A DNA stretch of 34,537 nucleotides from CAYLKS01 sp964384205 [NCBI: uncultured bacterium] (GTDB lineage: Bacteria > JAGOEH01): the NCBI GenBank assembly GCA_964384205.1, contig CAYLKS010000033.1, forward strand, positions 1-34,537, written 5' to 3'. The position numbers and the translations under genes were made by a program. Shown piece by piece: positions 1-6,998 of the stretch (the stretch's first letter is position 1; each line of letters begins with the position of its first letter). The notes beneath the pieces are model-generated. The model did not search any database and was not told the DNA's origin. It was given only the letters and a program-made list of their open reading frames with translations.

Positions 1-2
1 CT

Positions 3-1109
3 GAAAAACTTTTAACAGATAATCAAAAACAAAGCTATAATGCCAATTTATATGCCAATGGGGAAAAAGACAATAAAAAAGAAGAATATAATCCTATAAA
101 TACTCAAAAAGAACCTCAAAAAACTAAAGAAAATATTTCAAACATACAAGCTACACGAATAATTCAGCAAAATCAAAAACAACAAGAAAAGATATCAGTC
201 AATACCAATAATGAAAACTTTCAAAATAAAAATATCCCTCCTTTATTAAATCAAGATGAAAAAAATATTAAAAATAAAATAAAAGATAAAAAAACTCCTA
301 TTAAAAATATTGCACTTAATAACAAAAATGTTAAAAACAAGGAAAAATTTTCCCATATAAAAAATAATCAAAATAATTCAAAAAAAATCCACACAAATAA
401 TAATAACACAGATAGTAATGATAATACCACTTTCAAAATTAACCACAAGCTTAATACCAAAATGGAACAAAAATTGCATAATATTATAAATAAAGATAAC
501 ATGCGGGAGAATACCATAATGAAAAAGCAACTCAAAATTTACAAGACCAATTCCTCAGAAATAAAACAAAATAATAACGAAATTCAAATAATAAATAACT
601 TCTCTATAAATAAAACTGATAACTCATTTGTAACACCAAACAATGAGACACTCACTTCGACCAAAAATTTTATACCAATAGAAGAACAAATTATAAAAAA
701 TATAAATTTTAATATAAAAGATGGAATATCTGAAGCAAAAATACAACTTAAACCAGAATGGCTGGGAAAAATAGAGATGAAAATCAAAATAAAAGATAAT
801 AAAGTTGAACTCATTTTCAAAACAGAAAACAGTTTTGTATTAAATGAACTCAAAAAAAATATTCATATTCTAAACAAAAAATTCAGTGAAAATAAACTCC
901 AACTTGCAAAAATTACATTTGATAAAATAGATACAACAAATGTAAAATCATCATCTGACAATAAATTTACAAACAATGATTCTTATAATAGCCACAAAAT
1001 GGATTTTGATTTTAATCATGGTCAAAGAAAAAATCATGATATGCAGGATATAATCGATAAGTGGGAAAAAGTGAAAAAACAATATAAAAGCATTTATGAA
1101 TATGCATAA
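3..1109 (+). CDS. fliK: Flagellar hook-length control protein FliK, C-terminal part (5' end outside window)
   Basis: FliK is the secreted ruler that senses hook length and, through FlhB, switches export from hook to filament subunits. The frame is open from base 3, so the ATG at 462 is internal and the gene starts upstream of the window. The visible protein has about 368 residues. Its first 200 or so are low-complexity and rich in Asn, Lys and Gln, as expected of the unfolded FliK ruler. The last part, coded from about 690 to 930, has the Flg_hook fold pattern: a stretch reading IQLKPEWLGKIEMKIKIKDN, then an amphipathic helix (LNELKKNIHILNKKF). A short tail follows. It sits 12 nt before flgD, its usual partner. 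The domain call is firm; the N-terminal extent cannot be seen. Confidence 0.85.
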   Translation, partial: EKLLTDNQKQSYNANLYANGEKDNKKEEYNPINTQKEPQKTKENISNIQATRIIQQNQKQQEKISVNTNNENFQNKNIPPLLNQDEKNIKNKIKDKKTPIKNIALNNKNVKNKEKFSHIKNNQNNSKKIHTNNNNTDSNDNTTFKINHKLNTKMEQKLHNIINKDNMRENTIMKKQLKIYKTNSSEIKQNNNEIQIINNFSINKTDNSFVTPNNETLTSTKNFIPIEEQIIKNINFNIKDGISEAKIQLKPEWLGKIEMKIKIKDNKVELIFKTENSFVLNELKKNIHILNKKFSENKLQLAKITFDKIDTTNVKSSSDNKFTNNDSYNSHKMDFDFNHGQRKNHDMQDIIDKWEKVKKQYKSIYEYA

Positions 1110-1121
1110 AGGAGAGAAAGT

Positions 1122-1889
1122 ATGACTGTCATTTATAATAGCATAGACAAAATTAAACCACAAGAGAAAAAAAACTCAAATTTTGTGGATAAAACAAATC
1201 CTACTGGACTTGCATCCATGGATAATTTTCTACAGCTTTTTACTGCTCAGTTAAAAAACCAGGACCCAATGGACCCTATGCAAAACTATGAATTATCTTC
1301 CCAGCTTGCTCAATTTACCACAGTAGAACAATTGACAAATATGAATAAAAGTCTATCAGATTTTTTAAACACAAATATGTTACTCAATAAATCTATTAAT
1401 AATAATATGGCAACAACTCTAATTGGTAAAAAAGTAAAAGTCCAGGGGAATTATATAACTGTAAAAGATGGAAATTCCACTCAAATAAAATTTAAAGTAC
1501 CGGAAGACATACAAGATGTTACAATTGAAATTTTAGATGAAAATGGGAAAGCTGTAAGAACTATCCACCAGGATTTTTTTGCTAAAGGCAACCAAACATT
1601 CAAATGGGATGCAAGAGATAATACAGGTTCGCTTGTAGAAGATGGTAAATATACTTATGTAATCAAAGGAAATAATAAAGATGGTGAAGCAGTAAAAGTT
1701 ACTGGCTATGCAACAGGTATAATAACAGGAGTAAAATACGAAGGGAATATAACAAAATTGATTTGTGGAGATAATGAATATGACATTAGTGATGTACTTG
1801 AGGTATATGAAACTTCAGAAGATTCAAATGACAAAACTCAGGCAGATGGAACTGGCGACAAAACAACAGATAATGATATCCAGATTTAA
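1122..1889 (+). CDS. flgD: Flagellar hook assembly cap protein FlgD
   Basis: FlgD caps the growing hook and is needed for FlgE polymerisation; it is not kept in the finished hook. The N-terminal export and cap segment is clear at residues 30-80 (MDNFLQLFTAQLKNQDPMDP, then ELSSQLAQFTTVEQL). The region from about 105 to 225 fits the FlgD tudor and Ig-like domains (FKWDARDNTGSLVEDGKYTY). The last 25 residues are acidic and low-complexity. At 255 residues it is close to the usual 220-250. A Shine-Dalgarno AAAGGAGAG precedes the ATG. It lies 12 nt after fliK and 12 nt before the next gene, so it is in the same transcript. Confidence 0.95.
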   Translation: MTVIYNSIDKIKPQEKKNSNFVDKTNPTGLASMDNFLQLFTAQLKNQDPMDPMQNYELSSQLAQFTTVEQLTNMNKSLSDFLNTNMLLNKSINNNMATTLIGKKVKVQGNYITVKDGNSTQIKFKVPEDIQDVTIEILDENGKAVRTIHQDFFAKGNQTFKWDARDNTGSLVEDGKYTYVIKGNNKDGEAVKVTGYATGIITGVKYEGNITKLICGDNEYDISDVLEVYETSEDSNDKTQADGTGDKTTDNDIQI

Positions 1890-1901
1890 GGGAGAAACCA
1901 A

Positions 1902-2306
1902 ATGGTAAAATTAGGTTTTTATCAGCCTGGTAAAAATATTGGAAAATTAGATCAAATAAAAAAAGCAAACATATCTCAGAAGAATAACTTACCTGATGTT
2001 CAAACTAAATTAAAATTTAAAGAAATATTACAAAAAGAAATAAATAACGACAAAGATGTTAAATTTTCAGCACATGCCCAAAGCAGGCTAATTAGTAGAA
2101 ATATTCTTCTAAATGAAAAAGATATTGAAAAATTATCAGAAGCTATTTTAAAAGCAGAAAAAAAAGGTTCTAAAGAAAGTTTAATTTTAATGCAAGATTT
2201 AGCATTTGTGGTTAATGTTCCAAAACGCACTGTTATTACTGTAGCAAATCGAGAAAGTATCAAAGAAAAGGTTTTTACAAACATTGATAGTACGATAATA
2301 CTTTAA
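1902..2306 (+). CDS. Flagellar operon protein, TIGR02530-type
   Basis: This 134-residue protein matches the small conserved flagellar operon protein (TIGR02530 type) often coded between flgD and flgE. The signature is the segment SAHAQSRLISRNILLNEKDI at about residues 47-66, followed by a conserved helix and strands (SLILMQDLAFVVNVPKRTVITV). The first 45 residues are basic and variable. There is no signal peptide or membrane segment, so it is presumably cytoplasmic. Its function is not established; the position suggests a role in hook export or assembly, perhaps as a chaperone, which is inference. A GGGAG motif precedes the ATG. The stop codon lies directly before the structured RNA at 2308. 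Confidence 0.8.
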   Translation: MVKLGFYQPGKNIGKLDQIKKANISQKNNLPDVQTKLKFKEILQKEINNDKDVKFSAHAQSRLISRNILLNEKDIEKLSEAILKAEKKGSKESLILMQDLAFVVNVPKRTVITVANRESIKEKVFTNIDSTIIL

Positions 2307-2307
2307 A

Positions 2308-2378
2308 AACCATAAGAGAGGCTGGCCCCGCAAGGGAAGCCCTGTATTGCCGAACGACCGAGGCAATACCTTATGGTT
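2308..2378 (+). promoter_or_regulatory. Structured RNA leader before flgE (three-way junction, riboswitch-like)
   Basis: This GC-rich island lies in an otherwise tightly packed AT-rich operon. By eye it folds as follows. P1 pairs AACCATAAG (2308-2316) with CTTATGGTT (2370-2378), 9 bp. P2 pairs GGCT (2320-2323) with AGCC (2338-2341) and encloses CCC-GCAA-GGG (2327-2336) with a GNRA tetraloop. P3 pairs GTATTGCC (2344-2351) with GGCAATAC (2362-2369), 8 bp, with a 10-nt loop GAACGACCGA. P3 abuts P1 with no linker. The 3' strand of P1 is shared with the next hairpin, which ends one base before the flgE Shine-Dalgarno. I do not recognise a known class. Termite-flg RNAs are known to precede flagellar genes, but I cannot test a match. 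A repeat element is the main alternative. Confidence 0.6.
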
Positions 2379-2395
2379 GATTAAATCAACCATAA
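2371..2395 (+). promoter_or_regulatory. Alternative hairpin next to the flgE ribosome binding site
   Basis: TTATGGTTGA (2371-2380) pairs with TCAACCATAA (2386-2395): a 10-bp stem with a 5-nt loop. Its 5' arm is the 3' arm of P1 of the upstream fold, so the two structures exclude each other. AACCATAA occurs twice, at 2308-2315 and 2388-2395, as the two competing partners. The hairpin ends at 2395, and the Shine-Dalgarno AGGAGG is at 2397-2402. This fits translational control, or anti-termination in a coupled operon. No T-run follows, so it is not a normal terminator. Confidence 0.6.
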
Positions 2396-2411
2396 AAGGA
2401 GGAAAAAAGCT

Positions 2412-4529
2412 ATGATGCGTTCATTAACTTCTGGTGAAACAGGATTGCGTGTACATCAAACTGAAATGGATGTTATTGCCAATAATATCTCTAATGTTAA
2501 TACTATTGGTTTTAAGGCTGGCAGGGCAACTTTTCAAGAAATTTTTACACAAACTTTAAAACCTGCAATACGCCCTCAGGGAGGCATAGGTGGAACTAAC
2601 CCTATTCAAGTTGGGCTTGGATTGGATATTGGAAGTATTGATACAAACCTTGAGCAAGGAAAATTAGATTCTACAGGATTAGTAACAGACCTTGCTATTG
2701 AAGGTGATGGTTATTTTATGGTATCTGATGGTGTACAAAAATACTATACCAGAGCCGGGACTTTTCAATTTGATGCAGATGGTAGAATGGTATCTCCCAC
2801 CAACGGTTTTATCCTTCAAGGGAAAATGGCAGATGATAATGGAAATATTGATGTGGGTACACCAATAACTGATATAGTTATACCTTTCGGTCAAAAGTCA
2901 CCAGCTAAAGCAACAACAAAAGTTACTTTTAAAGGAAATCTTGATGCAAGTATTGAACCTAACGGAACAATACTCGACAGTAAAAGACTTTATGCTGTAG
3001 AAAATTGGGAAGATAATTCTGATGTTGAAGGACTATTTGCAAAAGGAAATGCCGATTCTCCTATACAAGGAATGATTGCAAACTCAACATCAGTAACTGT
3101 AACAGATGGTTCTGGGCATAGTGAATTATATACTTACGTTTCTGCTGATTCTGGTGTCGGTTTTAACGATTTTCATTCTTTACAGGACTTAATCAAAGAA
3201 ATTAACCAAGATTTTGAAGGAAGCCTTCAGGCTCAATGGAATCCAGATGGTTCAATTACATTCACTGATTTGTCAGGAGCAGCATCTAATGAACTGAAAA
3301 TTACAAGTTCAAATGCTAATTTACAATTAGCACTATCAGCTGCGAATGCCGATCTGGCACAAAAAAACGGAGTAACAGATCAATTTTCACATATAGCTAA
3401 AACATCAGATAAAATAAGTCAACTAAGAGATTATCAAGGTAATGATATGAATTTAACTACTGGAGATGTTATAAACATTACAGGATTAATCGGAGAGGGA
3501 ACATCTTTTACTTCTGCAGGAATTCCTGAGCCTTCTCACTCTGGAACATTTTCAGTTACAGATACTTCAACATTAAAAGATTTCTTAGATCAAATTAATC
3601 AAATCTTCACAAAAAATCAGGAAAAATTCTTAAAAGAAGTAACATTAGATACAGATGGCTCAATAAAAATTACAGGATTTGGTGGAACAAGAAATAAAAT
3701 TACCTATCTAAATTTTTATACAAAAGGAAATGCAGGTGGAGAAAGACCTGTTTTCGATAATGTATTTGATTCAACAATAGGCCACTGGCAACGAGTTCAA
3801 GAAGCAGAAGATGCTCAACATTCCACTACCACCACAATTTACGATAGCTTAGGACATGCACACGTTCTAACAATGACTTTTACCAAAGACACTAAAAACG
3901 ACAAAAGATGGTTCTGGAAAATCTCTACTCCTTCTGCTTTAGAAGAAAGTGGCTATGTAGAAGATAGTGGAACTGTAACTTTTAATCCTGATGGTTCTCT
4001 TGCCAGTTTTCAATTTGATAGAGGAAACAATTACTTTGAATTTTTTACAGAAACAGGTGCGGAACCAGTTAAAATCGCTTTAGATGTTGGCAATGTTGGT
4101 TCTGTTAAAGGATTATCTCAATTTGCAGGACCTAATACAGTTATTGCAGATTCACAGGATGGATACGCTGCAGGATATTTAACTTCAATAGGGATTGATG
4201 AATCAGGTACTGTAACAGGTGTATATACTAACGGAAAAACACAAAAATTAGCACAAATTGTATTAGTAGATTTCAATAACCCAGCTGGACTATTACGTGT
4301 CGGGAACAATATGTTTCAAGAAACTGGTAACTCTGGCTTACCAATTGTAGGTATAGCTGGAGAAAGTATCCAGGGACAAATTGTTCCTGGTGCTTTAGAA
4401 CAATCTAATGTTGATATTGCAAAAGAACTGACACAAATGATCATAGCACAAAGAGGATTCCAGGCAAATTCAAGAGTTATTACCACCTCTGATGCTATGC
4501 TTAATGAACTGGTTAACATTAAACGTTAA
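2412..4529 (+). CDS. flgE: Flagellar hook protein FlgE (enlarged, 705 aa)
   Basis: FlgE is the subunit of the hook, the universal joint. The N-terminal rod/hook motif (MDVIANNISNVNTIGFKAG) and the C-terminal helix (SNVDIAKELTQMIIAQRGFQ to the end) form the D0/D1 core. The middle is long, 705 residues against about 400 in enterics. It contains two related modules at about residues 252-300 and 383-435, each with a helix ending in INQ and then a DGSI strand. The protein has no cysteine, so it cannot form the Cys-Lys lysinoalanine cross-link of spirochaete hooks. AGGAGG at 2397-2402 lies 9 nt before the ATG at 2412; a second ATG directly follows. Expression may be set by the RNA structure upstream. 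Confidence 0.95.
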   Translation: MMRSLTSGETGLRVHQTEMDVIANNISNVNTIGFKAGRATFQEIFTQTLKPAIRPQGGIGGTNPIQVGLGLDIGSIDTNLEQGKLDSTGLVTDLAIEGDGYFMVSDGVQKYYTRAGTFQFDADGRMVSPTNGFILQGKMADDNGNIDVGTPITDIVIPFGQKSPAKATTKVTFKGNLDASIEPNGTILDSKRLYAVENWEDNSDVEGLFAKGNADSPIQGMIANSTSVTVTDGSGHSELYTYVSADSGVGFNDFHSLQDLIKEINQDFEGSLQAQWNPDGSITFTDLSGAASNELKITSSNANLQLALSAANADLAQKNGVTDQFSHIAKTSDKISQLRDYQGNDMNLTTGDVINITGLIGEGTSFTSAGIPEPSHSGTFSVTDTSTLKDFLDQINQIFTKNQEKFLKEVTLDTDGSIKITGFGGTRNKITYLNFYTKGNAGGERPVFDNVFDSTIGHWQRVQEAEDAQHSTTTTIYDSLGHAHVLTMTFTKDTKNDKRWFWKISTPSALEESGYVEDSGTVTFNPDGSLASFQFDRGNNYFEFFTETGAEPVKIALDVGNVGSVKGLSQFAGPNTVIADSQDGYAAGYLTSIGIDESGTVTGVYTNGKTQKLAQIVLVDFNNPAGLLRVGNNMFQETGNSGLPIVGIAGESIQGQIVPGALEQSNVDIAKELTQMIIAQRGFQANSRVITTSDAMLNELVNIKR

Positions 4530-4577
4530 CGTTAAGCAAACCTTATAACTTAAGTTCGTTTCCTATTTTGTAAGTGT

Positions 4578-4609
4578 AAAGCCGGTAGTTCTATTCTACC
4601 GGTTTTATT
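4578..4609 (+). terminator. Intrinsic terminator after flgE
   Basis: CCGGTAG (4582-4588) pairs with CTACCGG (4596-4602) around a 7-nt loop. AAAG before and TTTT after extend the stem to 11 bp (4578-4588 with 4596-4606). A T-rich run follows. It closes the fliK-flgD-flgE transcript just before the next promoter. Confidence 0.8.
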
Positions 4610-4612
4610 GTC

Positions 4613-4640
4613 TTGACAAAAATAAAAAATTAATTATAAT
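4613..4640 (+). promoter_or_regulatory. Consensus sigma-70 promoter for flbD-motA-motB and downstream genes
   Basis: TTGACA (4613-4618), a 16-nt spacer, then TATAAT (4635-4640): both boxes match the consensus exactly. The start point would fall near 4647, only about 6 nt before the flbD ATG at 4653, so the message would be nearly leaderless. The promoter follows the terminator after flgE and probably drives the rest of the flagellar cluster. Confidence 0.8.
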
Positions 4641-4652
4641 TATTAGAAGAAA

Positions 4653-4856
4653 ATGATTTTTTTAAATAAATTAAATGGGAAAGAAATAGTTTTAAACTGT
4701 GAGTTAATTGAACGAATTGAAGAGACTCCGGATACAATTATTACGCTAACAACCGGGAAAAAGCTCATAGTATCGAATTCAAAAGAGGAAATTGTAAAAA
4801 AAGTAATAAAATATAAAAAAACAATTTATCAAAAACGAGAAGATTTTCAAGGGTAG
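4653..4856 (+). CDS. flbD: FlbD/SwrD family flagellar protein
   Basis: This is a 67-residue member of the FlbD (SwrD) family. In Bacillus subtilis, SwrD raises flagellar motor power, apparently through the stators; it lies between flgE and the motor genes in many operons. The family pattern spans nearly the whole protein: MIFLNKLNGKEIVLNCELI, then TPDTIITLTTGKKLIVSNS, and a basic helical tail. The start is fixed by family alignment and by the promoter only 12 nt upstream. There is at most a weak AGAAG purine stretch in place of a Shine-Dalgarno. It lies 3 nt before motA, which supports a stator-related job. Confidence 0.9.
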   Translation: MIFLNKLNGKEIVLNCELIERIEETPDTIITLTTGKKLIVSNSKEEIVKKVIKYKKTIYQKREDFQG

Positions 4857-4859
4857 CTT

Positions 4860-5624
4860 ATGGATTTAGCAACAATTTTAGGTATTGTTACAGGACTTGG
4901 ATTAATATTTATGGCTATATTCCAAGGAGCTGGCTTATCTACATATATTGACATACCATCTGTTTTAATTACAGTTGGTGGAACCTTTGCAGCAACTCTT
5001 ATTAATTACCCTTTAGGTGATATGATAGGTTTAATGGGAGTTATAAAAAAATCTTTTTTACATAAAGAAATATCGCCAGCAGAAGTTATTGATAGTATTG
5101 TACAATTAGCAGAAAGAGCAAGAAGAGAAGGAATATTAGCATTAGAAAGCAGTATCGAATCATTGGAAGATGAATTTTTACAAACAGGTATAAGACTCGC
5201 TGTTGACGGTATAGAAGCCGATATTATAAGAGATGTTTTAGAAACAGAACTTTCATATCTTGAAGGAAGGCATAAGCATGGTCAATCTATACTTGAAGCT
5301 CTGGGGGCATATGCTCCAGCTTTTGGTATGATAGGAACATTGATAGGTCTTGTAGCAATGCTTAAAAATATGGATGACCCATCTGCAATCGGACCAGGTA
5401 TGGCTGTTGCTTTATTAACTACCTTTTATGGTGCATTTATGGCAAATTTAATTTTTTTACCTTTAGCTGGTAAATTAAAAGTAAGATCTCAACAGGAATT
5501 ATTAATTAAAGAATTAATAATTGAAGGCGTTATGTCAATACAATCTGGTGATAATCCAAGAATAATAGAGCAAAAATTACAGGCATTTTTATCACCGAAA
5601 TTAAGAAGGACAGAAGAGGCATAA
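4860..5624 (+). CDS. motA: Flagellar motor stator protein MotA
   Basis: MotA and MotB form the membrane stator that turns ion flow into torque on FliG. This 254-residue protein has the family's four membrane segments: an N-terminal hairpin (residues about 1-55) and a C-terminal hairpin (about 147-205). The conserved stretch AYAPAFGMIGTLIGLV carries the proline near the ion path. The cytoplasmic loop, with the charged helix LAERARREGILALES and more charge up to about residue 140, is the FliG-contacting part. It starts 3 nt after flbD, with AGGG as a weak ribosome site, and motB follows at once, so the stator pair is co-translated. Confidence 0.96.
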   Translation: MDLATILGIVTGLGLIFMAIFQGAGLSTYIDIPSVLITVGGTFAATLINYPLGDMIGLMGVIKKSFLHKEISPAEVIDSIVQLAERARREGILALESSIESLEDEFLQTGIRLAVDGIEADIIRDVLETELSYLEGRHKHGQSILEALGAYAPAFGMIGTLIGLVAMLKNMDDPSAIGPGMAVALLTTFYGAFMANLIFLPLAGKLKVRSQQELLIKELIIEGVMSIQSGDNPRIIEQKLQAFLSPKLRRTEEA

Positions 5625-5625
5625 A

Positions 5626-6375
5626 ATGGCAAAAAAGAAAAAAGAAGAATGCCCACCACCAGGCTCCCCTGCATGGATGACAACCTACGGCGATCTGATG
5701 TCTCTTCTCCTATGCTTTTTTGTTATGCTTGTTTCGATGTCTACTATCGAAAAAATCAAATTTAAAAGAGCAGTCGGTTCCCTTCAAGGGGCTCTGGGAT
5801 TACTCACTTCTAAACCTACAATAAGTTTAACGCCAAGAAGTCCGGCAGCAGATACACCAATAAAAAGAAAGACAAGCAGAAAAAATAAAAAAATGATAAA
5901 ACAAGTACAGGCTCTAATGAAATTTGTCAAAGAACAAAAATTAGAAGGAGAATTAAAAATCAAACTAACAAAAGGTGGAGTTGGCATAAGAATTAGTGAT
6001 CCAAATTTTTTTGACCTTGGAAAAGCTGATCTAAAACCACAAAGTAAACCAATTTTAGATAAAATTATAGAAATTGCAAAAACTGTCGATTATCCTATTA
6101 GAATAGAAGGACACACAGATGATTTACCTATTCACAATACTTTTTTCAAATCTAACTGGGATTTATCAACTGCACGCGCGCTAACAATTTTAAAATATTT
6201 TCAGAATTCCGGTAAAATAGATCCGCACCGATTAGAAGCTGTAGGAATGGGAGAATATCATCCACTTGTACCAAATACAACCCCTGAAAATAGAGCAAAA
6301 AATAGACGTGTGGAAATATATATTCTAACAAAAGACTATAGACAAGATATATGGCAACAACAACCAAAGGAGTAA
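5626..6375 (+). CDS. motB: Flagellar motor stator protein MotB (PomB-like, possibly Na+-driven)
   Basis: MotB anchors the stator to peptidoglycan and carries the ion-binding aspartate. The single membrane segment (about residues 17-40) has Asp23 in WMTTYGDLMSLLLCFFVML. The order DLMSLL-CFFV resembles what I remember of PomB from Na+-driven Vibrio motors more than the E. coli H+ type; this is a guide, not proof. The OmpA-like peptidoglycan-binding domain (about 120-240) is complete: FFDLGKADLKPQSKPIL, IEGHTDDLPI, NWDLSTARAL, and the C-terminal NRAKNRRVEIYIL. Length 249 is typical. It starts one base after the motA stop; fliL follows 4 nt later. Confidence 0.95.
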   Translation: MAKKKKEECPPPGSPAWMTTYGDLMSLLLCFFVMLVSMSTIEKIKFKRAVGSLQGALGLLTSKPTISLTPRSPAADTPIKRKTSRKNKKMIKQVQALMKFVKEQKLEGELKIKLTKGGVGIRISDPNFFDLGKADLKPQSKPILDKIIEIAKTVDYPIRIEGHTDDLPIHNTFFKSNWDLSTARALTILKYFQNSGKIDPHRLEAVGMGEYHPLVPNTTPENRAKNRRVEIYILTKDYRQDIWQQQPKE

Positions 6376-6379
6376 TATA

Positions 6380-6985
6380 ATGCCAGATGAAGAAAAAATG
6401 GAAGAAATATCCGACGAGCTTTCAGAAGGTAAAAGCGGTGGTTTCTTCTCGATATTTAAAAAACTACCTATTCTAATTTTTACAATTGTCATAGTAATAA
6501 TTCTCTCCTATCTGCTTGTGATAAAAGTTATCAAGCCAATGTTAACTTCAAATCCCCAAAAAGAAATCAAAAAAATAGAAACTCTAAAACCTAAAGATAA
6601 TCCTCAAGAAGTTATACAAAAAACAAATGAAGGCGAAGAAATTCCAACCGAAGAGAAAAAACCAATTGGAACAATATACACTTTTGAGAATGATTTTATG
6701 TTTAATCCTTTAGTCAAAGAACCAGATGATGAGTATTCTATATTTATAGTATCTTTATCTGTAGAAGTTGACAACTCAGAAGTTGTCCCTGAAATTGAAG
6801 AAAGAATGCCGCAATTAAGAGATATAGTTATTGAAATACTTTCAGCAAAAACATTAAAAGAATTAATAAAACCTGAAACAAAAGTAAGGCTAAAAACAGA
6901 AATAAAAAAAGAATTCAACAAATTATTGATTAAAGGAAAAGTAACAAATGTATTTTTCAATAAATATCAATTTCAAATAATGTAA
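6380..6985 (+). CDS. fliL: Flagellar basal body-associated protein FliL
   Basis: FliL is a single-pass inner-membrane protein that surrounds or supports the stator in the periplasm. The 201-residue product has a short acidic cytoplasmic N-terminus, one membrane segment at about residues 30-53, a charged linker, and the FliL domain from about 95 to the end (a strand region IFIVSLSVEVDNSEVVPEIE, then DIVIEILSAKTLKELIKPET and a closing helix and strand). It is somewhat longer than the usual 150-170 because of the linker. It lies 4 nt after motB and 13 nt before fliM. Confidence 0.9.
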   Translation: MPDEEKMEEISDELSEGKSGGFFSIFKKLPILIFTIVIVIILSYLLVIKVIKPMLTSNPQKEIKKIETLKPKDNPQEVIQKTNEGEEIPTEEKKPIGTIYTFENDFMFNPLVKEPDDEYSIFIVSLSVEVDNSEVVPEIEERMPQLRDIVIEILSAKTLKELIKPETKVRLKTEIKKEFNKLLIKGKVTNVFFNKYQFQIM

Positions 6986-6998
6986 CAAGGGCATAACA

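Noticed and set aside
1-460. Asn/Lys-rich A-run sequence as a possible non-coding or decayed region
   Set aside because: One frame is fully open and in phase with the FliK domain. Low complexity is normal for the FliK ruler region.
462-464. ATG 462 as the start of fliK
   Set aside because: The frame is open without a stop back to base 3 with the same Asn/Lys-rich composition, so the gene is cut by the window edge and this Met is internal.
2308-2378. c-di-GMP-I or c-di-GMP-II riboswitch, twister or hammerhead ribozyme
   Set aside because: I compared the strand order and core bases from memory. The GNRA hairpin and CGCAA are suggestive, but the conserved cores of these classes are not present in the right order.
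4522-4533. 12-bp palindrome AACGTTAACGTT at the flgE stop codon
   Set aside because: It overlaps the end of the coding region, has no loop or partner copy nearby, and is easily produced by chance in AT-rich DNA.
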